A stretch of DNA of 64,000 bases from JAMQKA01 sp034521835 (GCA_034521835.1 JAXHMA010000008.1:62001-126000), one strand, 5' to 3'. Shown: positions 20,621 through 30,428, counted from the first letter of the stretch. Program-made: numbers and translations. Notes: generated by a model not told the origin, from the sequence alone.

Positions 20621-22165
20621 TTAATCTAATTCCGGTTTCGATTCATCTACGAAGGGCACCATGCCGATCGCCTGGTCGTATCGTGCCTTGGCTGAGAGGT
20701 AGCTGTACACCATCTGCGCGTAGTTTACTTCCGCCTGCCGAAGCTGATATTCTGCTTCAATTATATCTAACTGCGAACCAAGGCCGCTCTTAAGTCGTGC
20801 CTGAGCGCGCTGATATCCTTCCTGGGCCTGCTCCAGCGCCTCCTCGCGTGCCGGGGCTGTTTCAATCGCCTGGTTCAATGACTCACGGGCTGATTGTATT
20901 TCATTCTTTGCTGAGCGTTCGGCCTGTTCTCGTTGTAGCTCAAGATCTTTCTGCTCTATTTGGGCTATCTGTAGGTTAGCACTGCGTTCAAATCCCTGGA
21001 AAATGGGGAGGCTGAACGTGAGTGCTACTGTCTGTGAACGGGCCCTGTTTTCATCGGTTCCAAAAAAGTTGGGGGATCCTGGCTGAGAGGCCGACCAGTT
21101 CAGGTTGTAATTAGCAGACAGCGTTGGCAGAAATCGACTTTTTATTGCTTTGATCTCTCTCTGTTTCAACTGCTCCTGTTTGTCAATAATGCGGATATCG
21201 CCCCTCAAATCAGTAGCTATGTCCATCAGGTTCTGACTCTTCTGGTATGCATAAGGCGTCATCAGATCAACTTTTTTAATATTCGTGTTGGCCGAATCCG
21301 TAACCTGCTTGGATAAAATATTGAATGAGCTCAAATCTCCCTGTACTGTTAGTCCAAGTTCCACTGGCAGACCCAGCACCATATTCAATTCACGATACGC
21401 TTGCTGTACATTGTATCTGGCCTGGGTAAGTTGCGGCTCCTGGTTGCTGAGTTGCACTTCCACTTGTGTAACAGCATATTCATCAATAAGGCCGGCTTTT
21501 TTTCTGGCTCGATTCTCCTTAAGATTCTCACGCAGCCGCTCTAGCGTTTCCCGCTGAAGCCGAAGCTGTTCCTCGGCTACCAAGATATTATAGTACTGCA
21601 TCCTGGTTTGGGTGACGATCTGCTGGGTTGTGGCCCTCAGGTTCTCAGCTTGTGCTGCCTTGTAAAGCTCAGAGCTGCTAATTCCCACAAATGCTTCACC
21701 TCTAAACAGCGTCTGATTGACTGATATGCCGCTGTTCCAGTTGTTGTCGGTACCGAACTGCAGCGGAATAAGCTCGTCAGGGGAGGCGGAGGGATCAAAA
21801 AACTGCGCGGGAACAAAGTTAACCGGTATCTCCAGGTTTCGCGTGTAGGTAGCAGATCCCGATACGTCCGGCATCACTTCGCTCCATGCAATACGAATCT
21901 GCTGGTCGGCGTCTTTGAGCGTAAGTAAGGCTCGTTTAATATCGGTATTGTTAGCGAGTGCAATCTGGATAGCCTGGGTTAATGTAACGGGCTTTGATCG
22001 CTCGCGAATCTTTTCGAGCGATACTTCATCTTCCTGTGCCTGGATCTGTGCATGAACAGTGGATACATTCACATATAGCAGGGCGGTGAGCGATACGAGT
22101 GTAACGAACCACCACTTAGAAGCTGCAGGTGCAAATAATGTTAACTCTTTTGGCATATTTGCCAT
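20621..22165 (-). CDS. TolC-family outer-membrane efflux protein, 514 aa
   Basis: Outer-membrane channel of the tripartite pump. After a signal peptide (cut near VHAQ, residues 37-40) come two OEP repeats. The first starts VTLTQAIQIALANNTDIKRA; the second contains LKQREIKAIKSRFLPTLSANY and ends LGSQLDIIEAEYQLRQAEVNYAQ, the usual hairpin helices. It is the first gene of the efflux operon. A TetR-type operator copy lies about 95 bases before its start. Confidence 0.9.
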   Translation of the reverse strand: MANMPKELTLFAPAASKWWFVTLVSLTALLYVNVSTVHAQIQAQEDEVSLEKIRERSKPVTLTQAIQIALANNTDIKRALLTLKDADQQIRIAWSEVMPDVSGSATYTRNLEIPVNFVPAQFFDPSASPDELIPLQFGTDNNWNSGISVNQTLFRGEAFVGISSSELYKAAQAENLRATTQQIVTQTRMQYYNILVAEEQLRLQRETLERLRENLKENRARKKAGLIDEYAVTQVEVQLSNQEPQLTQARYNVQQAYRELNMVLGLPVELGLTVQGDLSSFNILSKQVTDSANTNIKKVDLMTPYAYQKSQNLMDIATDLRGDIRIIDKQEQLKQREIKAIKSRFLPTLSANYNLNWSASQPGSPNFFGTDENRARSQTVALTFSLPIFQGFERSANLQIAQIEQKDLELQREQAERSAKNEIQSARESLNQAIETAPAREEALEQAQEGYQRAQARLKSGLGSQLDIIEAEYQLRQAEVNYAQMVYSYLSAKARYDQAIGMVPFVDESKPELD

Positions 22166-22243
22166 ACTACTTTCAATTATTATTTGATTATTAGTGATAA
22201 ATACGCGTAAAAAAGTGAGGCCAATATACGTGCTTAAAACTTA

Positions 22244-22941
22244 TTATGTTTCATTGAAATGACCGTTAGTCATTTTGTTATTTTTAGCTTTTTCAGTCGC
22301 CATACCCTTGCCAACTAAGTTCAGAAAATTTCCAAACAATGAATCGGTTTCTATGTCCATTTCGTCAAGCATTTTAAAATGATGTCCGGTTTGGCGCATA
22401 TGATCCATAGTGGTAATTCCACGGGTACACGACCATAGAACAATAGCCAGCTCCCTGGGATCATAAGAGTCATCTATGGTGCCGTCTTGCATGCCGATCT
22501 GCAGGGCTCGAATCATGTAGGTCATCGCTTCTCGACGGTTTTCCTCACAGGTTTGCGCCATCTCGCTGTTTTCCAGCTCTTCAGTATTCTTGAGCGTCTC
22601 ATAATACATAAAGGCGTTGTAGTAGTCAGGATGGTTATGCACAAAATCGAGATACGCTTCCCCCATAAGGCGGATCAGCTCAATGCCAGTATGATCTGCC
22701 GTTATGATCTTGGAAAAGCGCTTGTTAAGCATATTGGAACCGCGCTTACAGATGGCGATATACAGATCCTGCTTGTTTTTAAAATAGAGGTAGAGCGTGC
22801 CCTTGCTGAGCTCTGCCTTTTGGGCGATCTCTTCCATGGTAGCCGCTCCAGCCCTTTTGAAAAAATGACGTTTTCAGCAGCATCAATAATTGTATTGCGC
22901 CGCCGCTCTTTTTCTCGTGCTTTTCGTTCTTCTGTTCCCAT
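22244..22941 (-). CDS. TetR/AcrR-family regulator (frameshifted)
   Basis: Repressor expected to control itself and the efflux operon 78 bases downstream. Starting at the ATG at 22941: EERKAREKERRRNTIIDAAENVIFSKGLE, then a break near 22840, then the HTH TMEEIAQKAELSKGTLYLYFKNKQDLY. The C-terminal ligand domain is alpha-helical and typical. The restored length is about 232 aa. A 13-base palindrome TGACTGTCAGTCA sits 17 bases before the start, and a close copy lies in the 3' end of the gene. Confidence 0.88.
22260..22272. promoter_or_regulatory. Second TetR operator-like site, upstream of tolC
   Basis: TGACCGTTAGTCA, read on the minus strand as TGACTAACGGTCA, matches the site at 22958-22970 (minus strand TGACTGACAGTCA) at 11 of 13 positions, with the same TGAC-N5-GTCA frame. 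It lies inside the last codons of the TetR gene, about 95 bases before the tolC start. Confidence 0.5.
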
Positions 22942-22957
22942 ATATTCAATTTTAAAA

Positions 22958-22970
22958 TGACTGTCAGTCA
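22958..22970. promoter_or_regulatory. TetR operator-like palindrome
   Basis: TGACTGTCAGTCA is a palindrome apart from its central base. It is placed 17-29 bases before the TetR start codon, where an autorepressor would block transcription. Confidence 0.6.
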
Positions 22971-23144
22971 ATAAGTGACCTAAGTTAACTTTGGCTCGTA
23001 CGAAAACCAAATAAATATGTTACCTGTTTCTTGATTTAATATTCCCATAACATTGAATTGAAAATACGTGCTACTTGTAGTGGGATGTTCCAAAAAATGA
23101 TACCTTTGGCACTTCCTATTATTATCATCATCAAACCAAAGTGA

Positions 23145-24076
23145 ATTGAAACAGACGCACCTCGATTGAAATTGCCCTTCTGCTGGTAACTGTAGCATGG
23201 GGGCTCAATTTCTCTGTCATAAAAGGCAGTCTGGGTGAGATCGATCCACTCAGTTTTAACGGACTGCGATTCCTGTTTGCCGCGGCTATTATCTGGGGAT
23301 TTTTACTTTGGCGGGGAGAGTCGATAAATGTGCCGCGTAAAGACTGGTGGCCGCTGGCCGGCATGGGCATTCTGGCCAATATTCTGTACCAGGGATTATT
23401 CATTTTTGGCATTGACTATACCTATGCGGCTAACGTAGCGGTAATTATGGGTACTATCCCGATATGGGTGGCCCTGATCGCCCACTTGTTTAGTGATGAG
23501 AAGCTGGATCTGTTCAAATCGATGGGGGTGGCGCTGGCATTTGGCGGTGTGGTGTTCATTATGCTGGGCGGCAGTGATGAGCTAAGTTTTAGTTCCGAAA
23601 CCTTTGTGGGGGACCTGCTTACCATTGCTGCAACCATCGTTTGGGGTGCTTATACCGTGTTGTCTCGTAATTTTCTGAAGCGATATACGGCCCTCCAGTT
23701 TTCAACGGTTACGACTACCATCGGCGCCATTTTGCTCTTTTTGATCGGACTGCCCAGCATAATGACAATTCCGTGGGGAGATGTTTCGGCTGGTGCTTAT
23801 GGGGCGGTTGTGTACAGCGGACTTCTTTCCATCGGGCTGGCGTACATCATCTGGAATTACGCCATTCAAGAGGTTGGAGCCGTCCATACCGCTACCTATC
23901 AAAACCTGGTGCCGGTGCTGGGATTGATGTTCGGAGTAATTTTATTGAATGAGCAACTGGCGCTTAAACAGTACATCGGCTCAGGATTGGTCATCAGCGG
24001 TATCGTGCTTGCACGCTGGAAGAAAACCAAAAATGCCGGCGAACTTAGTAATCAACTAATTTCGCATTCAGGCTGA
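23145..24076 (+). CDS. DMT/EamA-family transporter (start frameshifted)
   Basis: Ten-helix exporter. The body is open to 24076. Upstream of the internal GTG at 23330 the same frame stays open and encodes the first helices (EIALLLVTVAWGLNFSVIKG), so 23330 is not the start. The likely start is the TTG at 23145: removing one A from TTGAAACAG gives NRRTSIEIALLL. Both EamA repeats are present (GINFSVIKGSL-type first helix; NLVPVLGLMFGVILLNEQL). It is divergent from the TetR gene, so the operator at 22958 could in principle affect it too. Substrate unknown. Confidence 0.8.
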
Positions 24077-24103
24077 AAGAAAATGATGGGAAAGAACTTT
24101 TTC

Positions 24104-25072
24104 TTATACCCTCGTTCCCCCACTCAAAAGGTACAAAATCGCCATGCGTACAGCTACGCCATTCGTAACCTGACTGAGGATAATCGAACGGTCGCTGTCG
24201 GCCACCTCGCTTTCCATTTCCACACCGCGATTTACCGGTCCGGGATGCATGACAGTGAAATCGGGATATTTTTCAAGATGCTTCATCGTGATGCCAAATT
24301 TCTGGTGATACTCGCGGATACTGGGAAACAGCTCAGTGCCGTCCTTCTGCCGCTCCATCTGGATACGCAGGGCCATCGCCACATCACACCACTCCAGTGT
24401 GTCTTCTAAATTATAGGATACCGTTGCCCCGAGATGTTCCACGTAGACGGGCATCAGTGTTTTAGGTCCACAGACTGTAACATTTGCTCCAATTTTAGTA
24501 AGTCCGATGATGTTGGAACGCACTACGCGACTATGGGCTATATCACCGATAATGGCAATATTTTTCCGTTCCAAATCAGGATGAATCTGCCGCATGGAAT
24601 ACATATCGAGCAGGGCCTGGGTGGGGTGCTCGTGGGCACCGTCGCCCGCGTTGATGATGGCCGCATCCACGCAGCGGGTCAGGAAATGTGGAACGCCCGG
24701 ACTTTCATGCCGAACCACTACCATGTCGATCTTCATGGAGCTGATATTTCGAATGGTATCCTTCAGCGACTCTCCCTTGGAAACGCTGGAGGCCTTGGCT
24801 GAAAAATTGACCACATCGGCGCCCATCCGTTTCTGGGCCAGTTCAAAGGAAAGACGAGTGCGGGTGCTGCTTTCATAGAACAGGTTCACAATGGTCTTGT
24901 CGCGCAGGGTAGGTACTTTGGGAACGGGCCGCTCAAGAATCTCCCGGAAATACTTGGCTTGATCCAGGACATATAAAATATCTTCCCTGGAATAGTGGGC
25001 CAGCCCCAGCAGATGCTTCTGATTGAAATCGTGCTCTTTTGGTTCTTCTATTTGCTCGATCTCTTCAGGCAT
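24104..25072 (-). CDS. pyrB: Aspartate carbamoyltransferase catalytic subunit
   Basis: Joins carbamoyl phosphate and aspartate in pyrimidine synthesis. Carbamoyl-phosphate loop YESSTRTRLSFELAQKRMG, then the SxxK loop with KASSVSKGESLKDTIRN, HPTQALLDMYSMR, and the C-terminal aspartate-site HPGPVNRGVEM. 322 aa with a slightly long acidic N-terminus. It lies 6 bases downstream of pyrR, so pyrR-pyrB form one operon. The frame is intact. Confidence 0.95.
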   Translation of the reverse strand: MPEEIEQIEEPKEHDFNQKHLLGLAHYSREDILYVLDQAKYFREILERPVPKVPTLRDKTIVNLFYESSTRTRLSFELAQKRMGADVVNFSAKASSVSKGESLKDTIRNISSMKIDMVVVRHESPGVPHFLTRCVDAAIINAGDGAHEHPTQALLDMYSMRQIHPDLERKNIAIIGDIAHSRVVRSNIIGLTKIGANVTVCGPKTLMPVYVEHLGATVSYNLEDTLEWCDVAMALRIQMERQKDGTELFPSIREYHQKFGITMKHLEKYPDFTVMHPGPVNRGVEMESEVADSDRSIILSQVTNGVAVRMAILYLLSGGTRV

Positions 25073-25078
25073 ACCCAG

Positions 25079-25624
25079 TTACTCTTCATTTGGATTTTTG
25101 ACCACATAGATAGCATCTTCCCCGTCCAGTTCCTGTACCTTTACCCGGACCTCCTCCTGAACATGGGTAGGTATTTTAATCCCTACATAATCAGCCGATA
25201 TTGGCAATTCCCGGTGCCCGCGATCTACCATGCAGCAGAACCTTATGCTTCGGGGCCGCCCGTAATCCATAAGTGCATCCATCGCCGAGCGTACTGTACG
25301 ACCGGTGTAGAGTACATCATCCACCAGTACAACGTCTCGATCATATAAGTCAAAATTGATTTCGGTGACTTTTACATGAGGCATTTTAAGCTTGATACGG
25401 AAATCATCACGGTAGAAGGTCACATCCAGCGTACCAAAGTCGAGCTCTGAGTCGAATTTTTGACGGATGATATTCCAGATGCGCTTACCGATATGCACAC
25501 CGCGTGTCTGCATGCCGATGATCGCCAGCGGGGATGGATCGTCGTACGGCTCCAGCAGTTGATGGGCAAATCGCATATAGGTGCGATTCAGCTCTTCGGC
25601 CGACATGATTTTTGCTCTGTTCAA
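25079..25624 (-). CDS. pyrR: PyrR bifunctional regulator / uracil phosphoribosyltransferase
   Basis: Binds pyr mRNA in a UMP-dependent way in other bacteria and has uracil phosphoribosyltransferase activity. The PRPP motif VVLVDDVLYTGRTVRSAMDAL is at about residues 97-117, and the GMQTRGVHIGKRI loop at 37-49. 181 aa, normal. First gene of the pyrRB unit. I could not recognise a PyrR-binding loop in the 220-base leader region upstream, so attenuation here is unproven. Confidence 0.93.
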   Translation of the reverse strand: MNRAKIMSAEELNRTYMRFAHQLLEPYDDPSPLAIIGMQTRGVHIGKRIWNIIRQKFDSELDFGTLDVTFYRDDFRIKLKMPHVKVTEINFDLYDRDVVLVDDVLYTGRTVRSAMDALMDYGRPRSIRFCCMVDRGHRELPISADYVGIKIPTHVQEEVRVKVQELDGEDAIYVVKNPNEE

Positions 25625-25846
25625 ACGAGGCTACCTCTTTCTTGTTTTATGCTGCATGAAGTTAGCGAATGGCACAAAGTAACTCAATTTTAACCAGATT
25701 TAAATATTTAATTACTGGCTGTATATTTTGTTATTTAGTACCAATCATTTATATACATACGCCGTTTTGAAAGCAGGATAATGTTACTGCACATATTGTA
25801 CATAGACTAATTTTAACAGAATCAGCGATGCCATTGCTATAACTCC

Positions 25847-27182
25847 ATGTTTAACCGATCCACTAACAGAACTATCAGTATAATTCCGCGTATCAATGGC
25901 AAGAAAGGCTTGGGCACGTTTGCAGCCGGGTTCTCATGCTTTTTTGTACTCCTCCTGTTGTTATTGAATATCGAATCCCTGTTGGCCCAGGATACGCAAG
26001 CCGACACCGTCGGCACTGAAAGTACAACCTCAGAGTCATCTGATATTCCGCTGGCTCTATATCGACTGCAGTCGGTGCGCCTATGACCATATTCGTCGCG
26101 AAATTACATTTGTTAACTATGTACGCGATCCCGACCTGGCCAATGTGCATGTGTTTATTACCGACGAAGGAACCGGGGACGGTGGACGTGAATACGAAAT
26201 TACGTTTATTGGCCGAGAAAAATTCAGTAGTATGGAGTATACGGTAACCCGAACGATTGGCCGCAATGCCACGGTCGACGAAACCAGGGAGAGCTTGAAT
26301 CGCGTACTTGAAATGGGATTATCTCCCTACGCCATGCAGACCTATGATACCTCGCAGTTTACCCTGATGTTTGAACCCTCCGAACAGGAGCTGGATGCGG
26401 CGGGTGAGGTACAAGATCCGTGGAACTACTGGGTATTTGAAATTTATGCGGGGAGCCTGCAGCTCGACCTCGAATCCAACCAGCAGGAGTTCGACTCTCG
26501 CTGGGGATTTTATGCCGACCGCGTTACCGAGGAGTGGAAATTTCGATTGCGGCCCTATTTTAATTATGAATACGTTGAAATAAGTCAAGAGGAGGAAGAT
26601 GATCCTGTCGTTAGTCGCCTGCACCGCCACGGATTCGACAGCTATGCTATTAAAAGCCTGGGGGAACACTGGTCGGCCGGCCTTTTTGGGGACTACATCA
26701 CGCGAACCGATCGAAATTTACGGCATCGCTTCCGCCTTACACCGGGTGTTGAGTATAATATTTTTCCGTACCAGCAGGCCACAAGAAGGTCAATAACATT
26801 TACGTATCAGCTGGGATACTCCTACAATGATTATTACGAGGAGACAATTTTTAATAAAACCAGAGAAGATTTGCTCAACCAGGAGCTCTCGGTCTCCGTT
26901 CAAATTTTACAACCCTGGGGCGAAATACAGGGCGGGGTGATGGGATCGCACTATTTCCACGATTTCACAAATCGCCGGGCCGAATTTTTTGGCAGCATTT
27001 CTATACGCCTTACAGAGGGACTTTCTCTTAATTTCAGCAGCCAGTTTGAAATGATCCAGGATCAGCTTTCGCTCCCACGTGGGGATACCTCGCTGGAGGA
27101 TGTGCTCCTGCGTCAACGTGAGCTGGCAACCGACTTTTCGCTGTCCGGCTCCATTTCTTTATCCTATACCTTTGGATCTTAA
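25847..27182 (+). CDS. Outer-membrane beta-barrel protein with N-terminal domain (frameshifted)
   Basis: Secreted protein, about 445 aa when joined. The signal peptide ends near LLAQ (residues 44-47). Near 26060 the frame slips; the continuing frame reads LYIDCSRCAYDHIRREITFVNYVRDP, joining to VHVFITDEGTGDGGREYEITF. The rest is rich in alternating aromatic strands (SFTYQLGYSYNDYYEETIF-like) and ends in LSYTFGS, typical of an outer-membrane barrel. The two cysteines in IDCSRC just after the signal region are conserved in proteins of this kind that I recall from Bacteroidota, but no function is known. Confidence 0.65.
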
Positions 27183-27216
27183 TTTTGCTAATATTGTAAA
27201 TACCAGGTTTTAAGCT

Positions 27217-27765
27217 ATGCCTAATCGGTATCCTTGTAACCTTTATTTTTCAGGTAAATCGTTAATATCTGCAGCATTCCTTCTCGCCTTTTCACTGTTA
27301 CTCTGCGCCTCGCAAAGTGTCGCTCAACAACCAGAGTCTAACACTAATAAATATTCTGTTTATGCCGGTCAGGCTATAACAACTCTTGGTGTGGGAGTAT
27401 TTGGGGGTATTACACTTGATCATCAGCGCCACCTATTTTCCCTGCGGACTACCAGTACTGATCCGGTGTTTGGAGAAGAGACCTGGGATGTAGCCTTTTT
27501 GTATGGCCGGGGCACCTATATTCGCTCCTTTTATCTGTCTGCAGGTATCGGGACCTCGGTTATCGGCGGGACCCGTTATTCTCAGTTGTTTGGAGGAGAT
27601 CGGGGAGAACAGATGCAGATGATGATCGGATTTCCCCTTGAAGGGCAGATTTCATGGCAGCCTCTCCGGTTTTTGGCGGTAGACCTTTACAGTTTTGCCA
27701 ACATTAATACTGAACAACCGTTCGGTGGTGTTGGCCTGGGTCTGCGCATAGGAAAGCTACGGTAA
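27217..27765 (+). CDS. Secreted beta-rich protein of unknown function, 182 aa
   Basis: Signal peptide (residues 14-36, cut near SVAQ). The rest is made of short amphipathic strands rich in G, Y and F and ends GVGLGLRIGKLR, like a small outer-membrane barrel. It is 34 bases after the previous barrel gene and on the same strand, so the pair is probably co-transcribed. I do not recognise the family. Confidence 0.55.
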   Translation: MPNRYPCNLYFSGKSLISAAFLLAFSLLLCASQSVAQQPESNTNKYSVYAGQAITTLGVGVFGGITLDHQRHLFSLRTTSTDPVFGEETWDVAFLYGRGTYIRSFYLSAGIGTSVIGGTRYSQLFGGDRGEQMQMMIGFPLEGQISWQPLRFLAVDLYSFANINTEQPFGGVGLGLRIGKLR

Positions 27766-27810
27766 ATCGGAAAGATTTTTTCAGGTCAAAATTCTGTTAA
27801 AAAAAATTAT

Positions 27811-27912
27811 ATGTATAATATCGATCCTGAAGTCCAGCCATCTGATCTGGCAAAATTAAAGAGACTACTGCTTATTTCTCAGGATGAACAAGTTATAAAG
27901 TATCTAAAATAA
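27811..27912 (+). CDS. Possible small ORF, 33 aa
   Basis: ATG to TAA of 33 codons (MYNIDPEVQPSDLAKLKRLL and on), charged and helical, ending 10 bases before the HAD phosphatase. It has no clear ribosome site and no recognised family; it may be a leader peptide or chance. Confidence 0.2.
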   Translation: MYNIDPEVQPSDLAKLKRLLLISQDEQVIKYLK

Positions 27913-27922
27913 CGAGTTTCAG

Positions 27923-28471
27923 ATGAATAAAGCTTTTTTCCTTGACCGCGATGGCACCGTCAATGTAGATTATAACTTTGTGCACACCCCCGAAGAGTGG
28001 ACTTGGTGCAACGGGGCGATTGACGCGATCCGGTGGATGAATGAGAACGAGTTTAAAGTCATTATAGTAACGAATCAGTCTGGAATTTCTCGTGGCCGGT
28101 ATACAGTGGAAGATGTAAACAACCTGCACAACTGGGTTGATTTAGAGCTTCAGAAAGAAGGGCTCAGAATTAGTGACTGGTATATCGCGCCTTGGCACCC
28201 GGACCATAGTAAGGAGCCGTATACTCATCTACCGGAAGATCGCAAACCGGGGTTGGGCATGTTTCGGAAAGCGGCGGAGAAGCATAATATTGATTTCAAC
28301 CGTTCATATATGGCAGGCGATAAAATCAGCGATCTGAAGCCGGCTATCAGTCTGGGTATGAAGCCGTTTTTCATTCGATCGCGGCACGAGCCCAACCAAG
28401 ATAAATCGTGGCTGGAAAAGCACAACATCCAAACATTCGACAACATCAAACAAGTAGTTGAGACCCTCTAG
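27923..28471 (+). CDS. HAD phosphatase, GmhB/HisB-N type
   Basis: Phosphatase of the HAD superfamily subclass IIIA that acts on sugar bisphosphates or histidinol phosphate. Motif I FFLDRDGTVN (residues 5-14), motif II VTNQSGISRGRY, motif III/IV region AGDKISDLKPAISLGM. The Zn-loop cysteines of classical GmhB are not seen around WYIAPWHPDHS, so the substrate could differ. 182 aa, normal. The next HAD gene starts 3 bases after its stop. Confidence 0.8.
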   Translation: MNKAFFLDRDGTVNVDYNFVHTPEEWTWCNGAIDAIRWMNENEFKVIIVTNQSGISRGRYTVEDVNNLHNWVDLELQKEGLRISDWYIAPWHPDHSKEPYTHLPEDRKPGLGMFRKAAEKHNIDFNRSYMAGDKISDLKPAISLGMKPFFIRSRHEPNQDKSWLEKHNIQTFDNIKQVVETL

Positions 28472-28474
28472 ATT

Positions 28475-29212
28475 ATGTCCCCATCCCACACCATGATTAC
28501 CATCGATTTCTGGAACACGTTGGTGCAGGCGGAAGTTGGAGGCGAACAGCGCAGAAAGGTCCGCATAAATGCCCTGCAGGAGGTGGCCGGAAAACACGAC
28601 AAGGAGCTCTCGATACAAGATATAGACCGGGCAAAACGGCTGGCCTCGGAACAGTTTGACGAGATTTGGTTCAGCGAGCAGCGTACTCCTACTTCTAAGG
28701 AGCTGGTCAACACGATTGTAGCTCATCTGAATTTACCGGCCTCCAATCCTGAAAAAGAGTACCTGGTGGAACAGTTTGAGGAATCGCTTTGGGAAGGTCC
28801 CCCGAGGCTGGCGGATAACGCCCGGGAAGTTCTGGCAGAATTGGCAACTAAATATCCACTGGGATTAATTTCTGACACCATGTATTCACCGGGGCGTGTG
28901 CTCCGCAGATACCTGGAAAACCATGGTATATTCGGGTATTTTGAGGGATTTGTATTTAGCGATGAGACTGGCTACAGCAAGCCGAACGCCCGGGCCTACA
29001 ACCAGCTGCTGGAAAAAAGCGGCAGCCGGGCTGAGCACTCCTGGCATATCGGGGATCTCATTAAAACTGATGTGAAAGGGGCCAAGGCGGTTGGCATGAA
29101 TGCGATCCTATTTTCGGAGTTTGGCAGCAGGTACTCAGAAAAAGAAAATGGAGAAGTGGAGCCTGATCACATCTGCGAAAGCTGGATCGAAGTTCGGGAG
29201 TTGTTGACTTAA
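28475..29212 (+). CDS. HAD-family hydrolase (haloacid dehalogenase type)
   Basis: 245 aa. Motif I is TIDFWNTLVQ, with W-N-T after the nucleophile aspartate. Motif II is LISDTMYSPG, the lysine is in ETGYSKPNARAYN, and motif IV is HIGDLIKTDVKGAKAVGM. The cap is alpha-helical (type C1), as in phosphoglycolate-like phosphatases. It is 3 bases from the previous HAD gene, clearly one operon. Substrate unknown. Confidence 0.8.
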   Translation: MSPSHTMITIDFWNTLVQAEVGGEQRRKVRINALQEVAGKHDKELSIQDIDRAKRLASEQFDEIWFSEQRTPTSKELVNTIVAHLNLPASNPEKEYLVEQFEESLWEGPPRLADNAREVLAELATKYPLGLISDTMYSPGRVLRRYLENHGIFGYFEGFVFSDETGYSKPNARAYNQLLEKSGSRAEHSWHIGDLIKTDVKGAKAVGMNAILFSEFGSRYSEKENGEVEPDHICESWIEVRELLT

Positions 29213-29336
29213 GAAATGTTAGTGCGGCCTGTTTGAGAAATCCAATTCCTGGGAAAGTACCAACATATTACTATGCTAATCCTGCCTTTAAACTTTTCAA
29301 TACTACAATTGCGATTTAATTAATCGCGAACAAAGA

Positions 29337-29369
29337 AAAGGCATGACCGGTATCAGCGATCATGCCTTT
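29337..29369. terminator. Bidirectional terminator between convergent genes
   Basis: AAAGGCATGA / TCATGCCTTT 10-bp stem with a 13-base loop, between the HAD gene and mgsA. A second hairpin, ACTCAAC / GTTGAGT, lies at 29379-29402. Confidence 0.7.
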
Positions 29370-29438
29370 AGGGATTAAACTCAACTAGGGATAAAGTTGA
29401 GTTAAGGGGAATGATAACTAAATCAATAAATCATTATT

Positions 29439-29933
29439 TCATTTATGCACTTCTGAGACTTGCTGCATTCGCTTGCCATAATCCACCAGGAATCGCTCAT
29501 AAGTGGTATCCATAAGTTTGGATGAAATCAGGAAGTCGGCCGAAGAGCGGTTGCAGGCCAAGGGAATATTGTAAAGTACTGAAATTCTGAGTAGTGCTTT
29601 TACATCCACATCGTGCGGTTGTGCCTGCAGGGGATCCCAGAAGAAGATCAAAATATCGAGATCAGCATCCGAAATGGCAGCGCCAATCTGAAGATCTCCA
29701 CCTAGGGGGCCGCTTTTGAAACGGTTTACCGGCAGATCCAGCTCTTCGGAAATCAGTCCACCGGTCGTGCCTGTACCATACAGTTCATGTTTTTTCAAGA
29801 TCTCCCGGTTATAATCTGCCCAGTCGATCAAATCTTTCTTTCGAAAGTCATGGGCAACAAGGCCCACTTTTTTCTTCTCGGTCATATTGGCCGAGTGCGA
29901 AGCGATTTCAGGATGTGTATTAAGTTGTTTCAT
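29439..29933 (-). CDS. mgsA: Methylglyoxal synthase
   Basis: Converts dihydroxyacetone phosphate to methylglyoxal and phosphate, a bypass of lower glycolysis. Motifs: GLVAHDFRKKDLIDW, phosphate site GTGTTGG, KSGPLGGDLQIGAAI, and FFWDPLQAQPHDVDVKALLR with the catalytic aspartates. 164 aa; translation from the internal Met of MTEKKKVG would give the usual length of about 148. It has its own 500-base upstream region with several Crp/Fnr-like palindromes. Confidence 0.93.
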   Translation of the reverse strand: MKQLNTHPEIASHSANMTEKKKVGLVAHDFRKKDLIDWADYNREILKKHELYGTGTTGGLISEELDLPVNRFKSGPLGGDLQIGAAISDADLDILIFFWDPLQAQPHDVDVKALLRISVLYNIPLACNRSSADFLISSKLMDTTYERFLVDYGKRMQQVSEVHK

Positions 29934-30017
29934 AATCCTGTATCAGGTTAATTTCAATTAGTGCAAGCTATGAAAAATCAATAGCTGCCCGGAAATTCGC
30001 CGTAATCCAAAAGTAAA

Positions 30018-30027
30018 TGTGATCACA
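30018..30027. promoter_or_regulatory. Palindrome TGTGATCACA
   Basis: Perfect 10-base palindrome about 85 bases upstream of mgsA, with half-sites like those of Crp-type regulators. Confidence 0.35.
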
Positions 30028-30141
30028 ACGAACGGTCACCTGTTTTTAGGTTGAGATTTATACTTATGTTTTACTCAACGTCTATCGGAAAGTGTAAGCG
30101 GACTTCAGCATTATTCAAATGAGTTACATCACGTTTTTGGG

Positions 30142-30178
30142 GTGAGATACAGCACGTTGTAAAGGTGATCTATATCAC
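30142..30178. promoter_or_regulatory. Two Crp/Fnr-like sites upstream of mgsA
   Basis: GTGAGATACAGCAC (30142-30155, imperfect) and GTGATCTATATCAC (30165-30178, arms GTGAT/ATCAC). Read on the minus strand the second is GTGATATAGATCAC, matching the sites at 30392-30404 and 30414-30428. Confidence 0.5.
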
Positions 30179-30391
30179 GTCAAATGAAGTGTTTAGCATC
30201 AAGCGGTGATCATGTATTGATACTGAGACTGACGGATTCTGGGGAAAAGTAGGCTACACAGGGGAGTAATATATCCATTTTTGTTGGGGTAAAACGTTGA
30301 ATTATAGTCATGCAGATGATTTAAATACAAGCCTTTACTGACTTGTATATTTTGTTGATAGAATAGTATTTCACTATTTGGGTAAAAACAA

Positions 30392-30428
30392 TGATATGGA
30401 TCACGCTTTTGGAGTGAATATAGATCAC
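30392..30428. promoter_or_regulatory. Two further Crp/Fnr-like sites
   Basis: TGATATGGATCAC (30392-30404) and GTGAATATAGATCAC (30414-30428). They lie just past the stop of the Crp/Fnr-family gene and share the ATA(G/T)(A/G)TCAC core with the 30165 site. Confidence 0.5.

Noticed and set aside
22941..23145. The palindrome at 22958 as a promoter operator for the DMT exporter
   Set aside because: It is much closer to the tetR start and is repeated before tolC; control of the divergent exporter is possible but unsupported.
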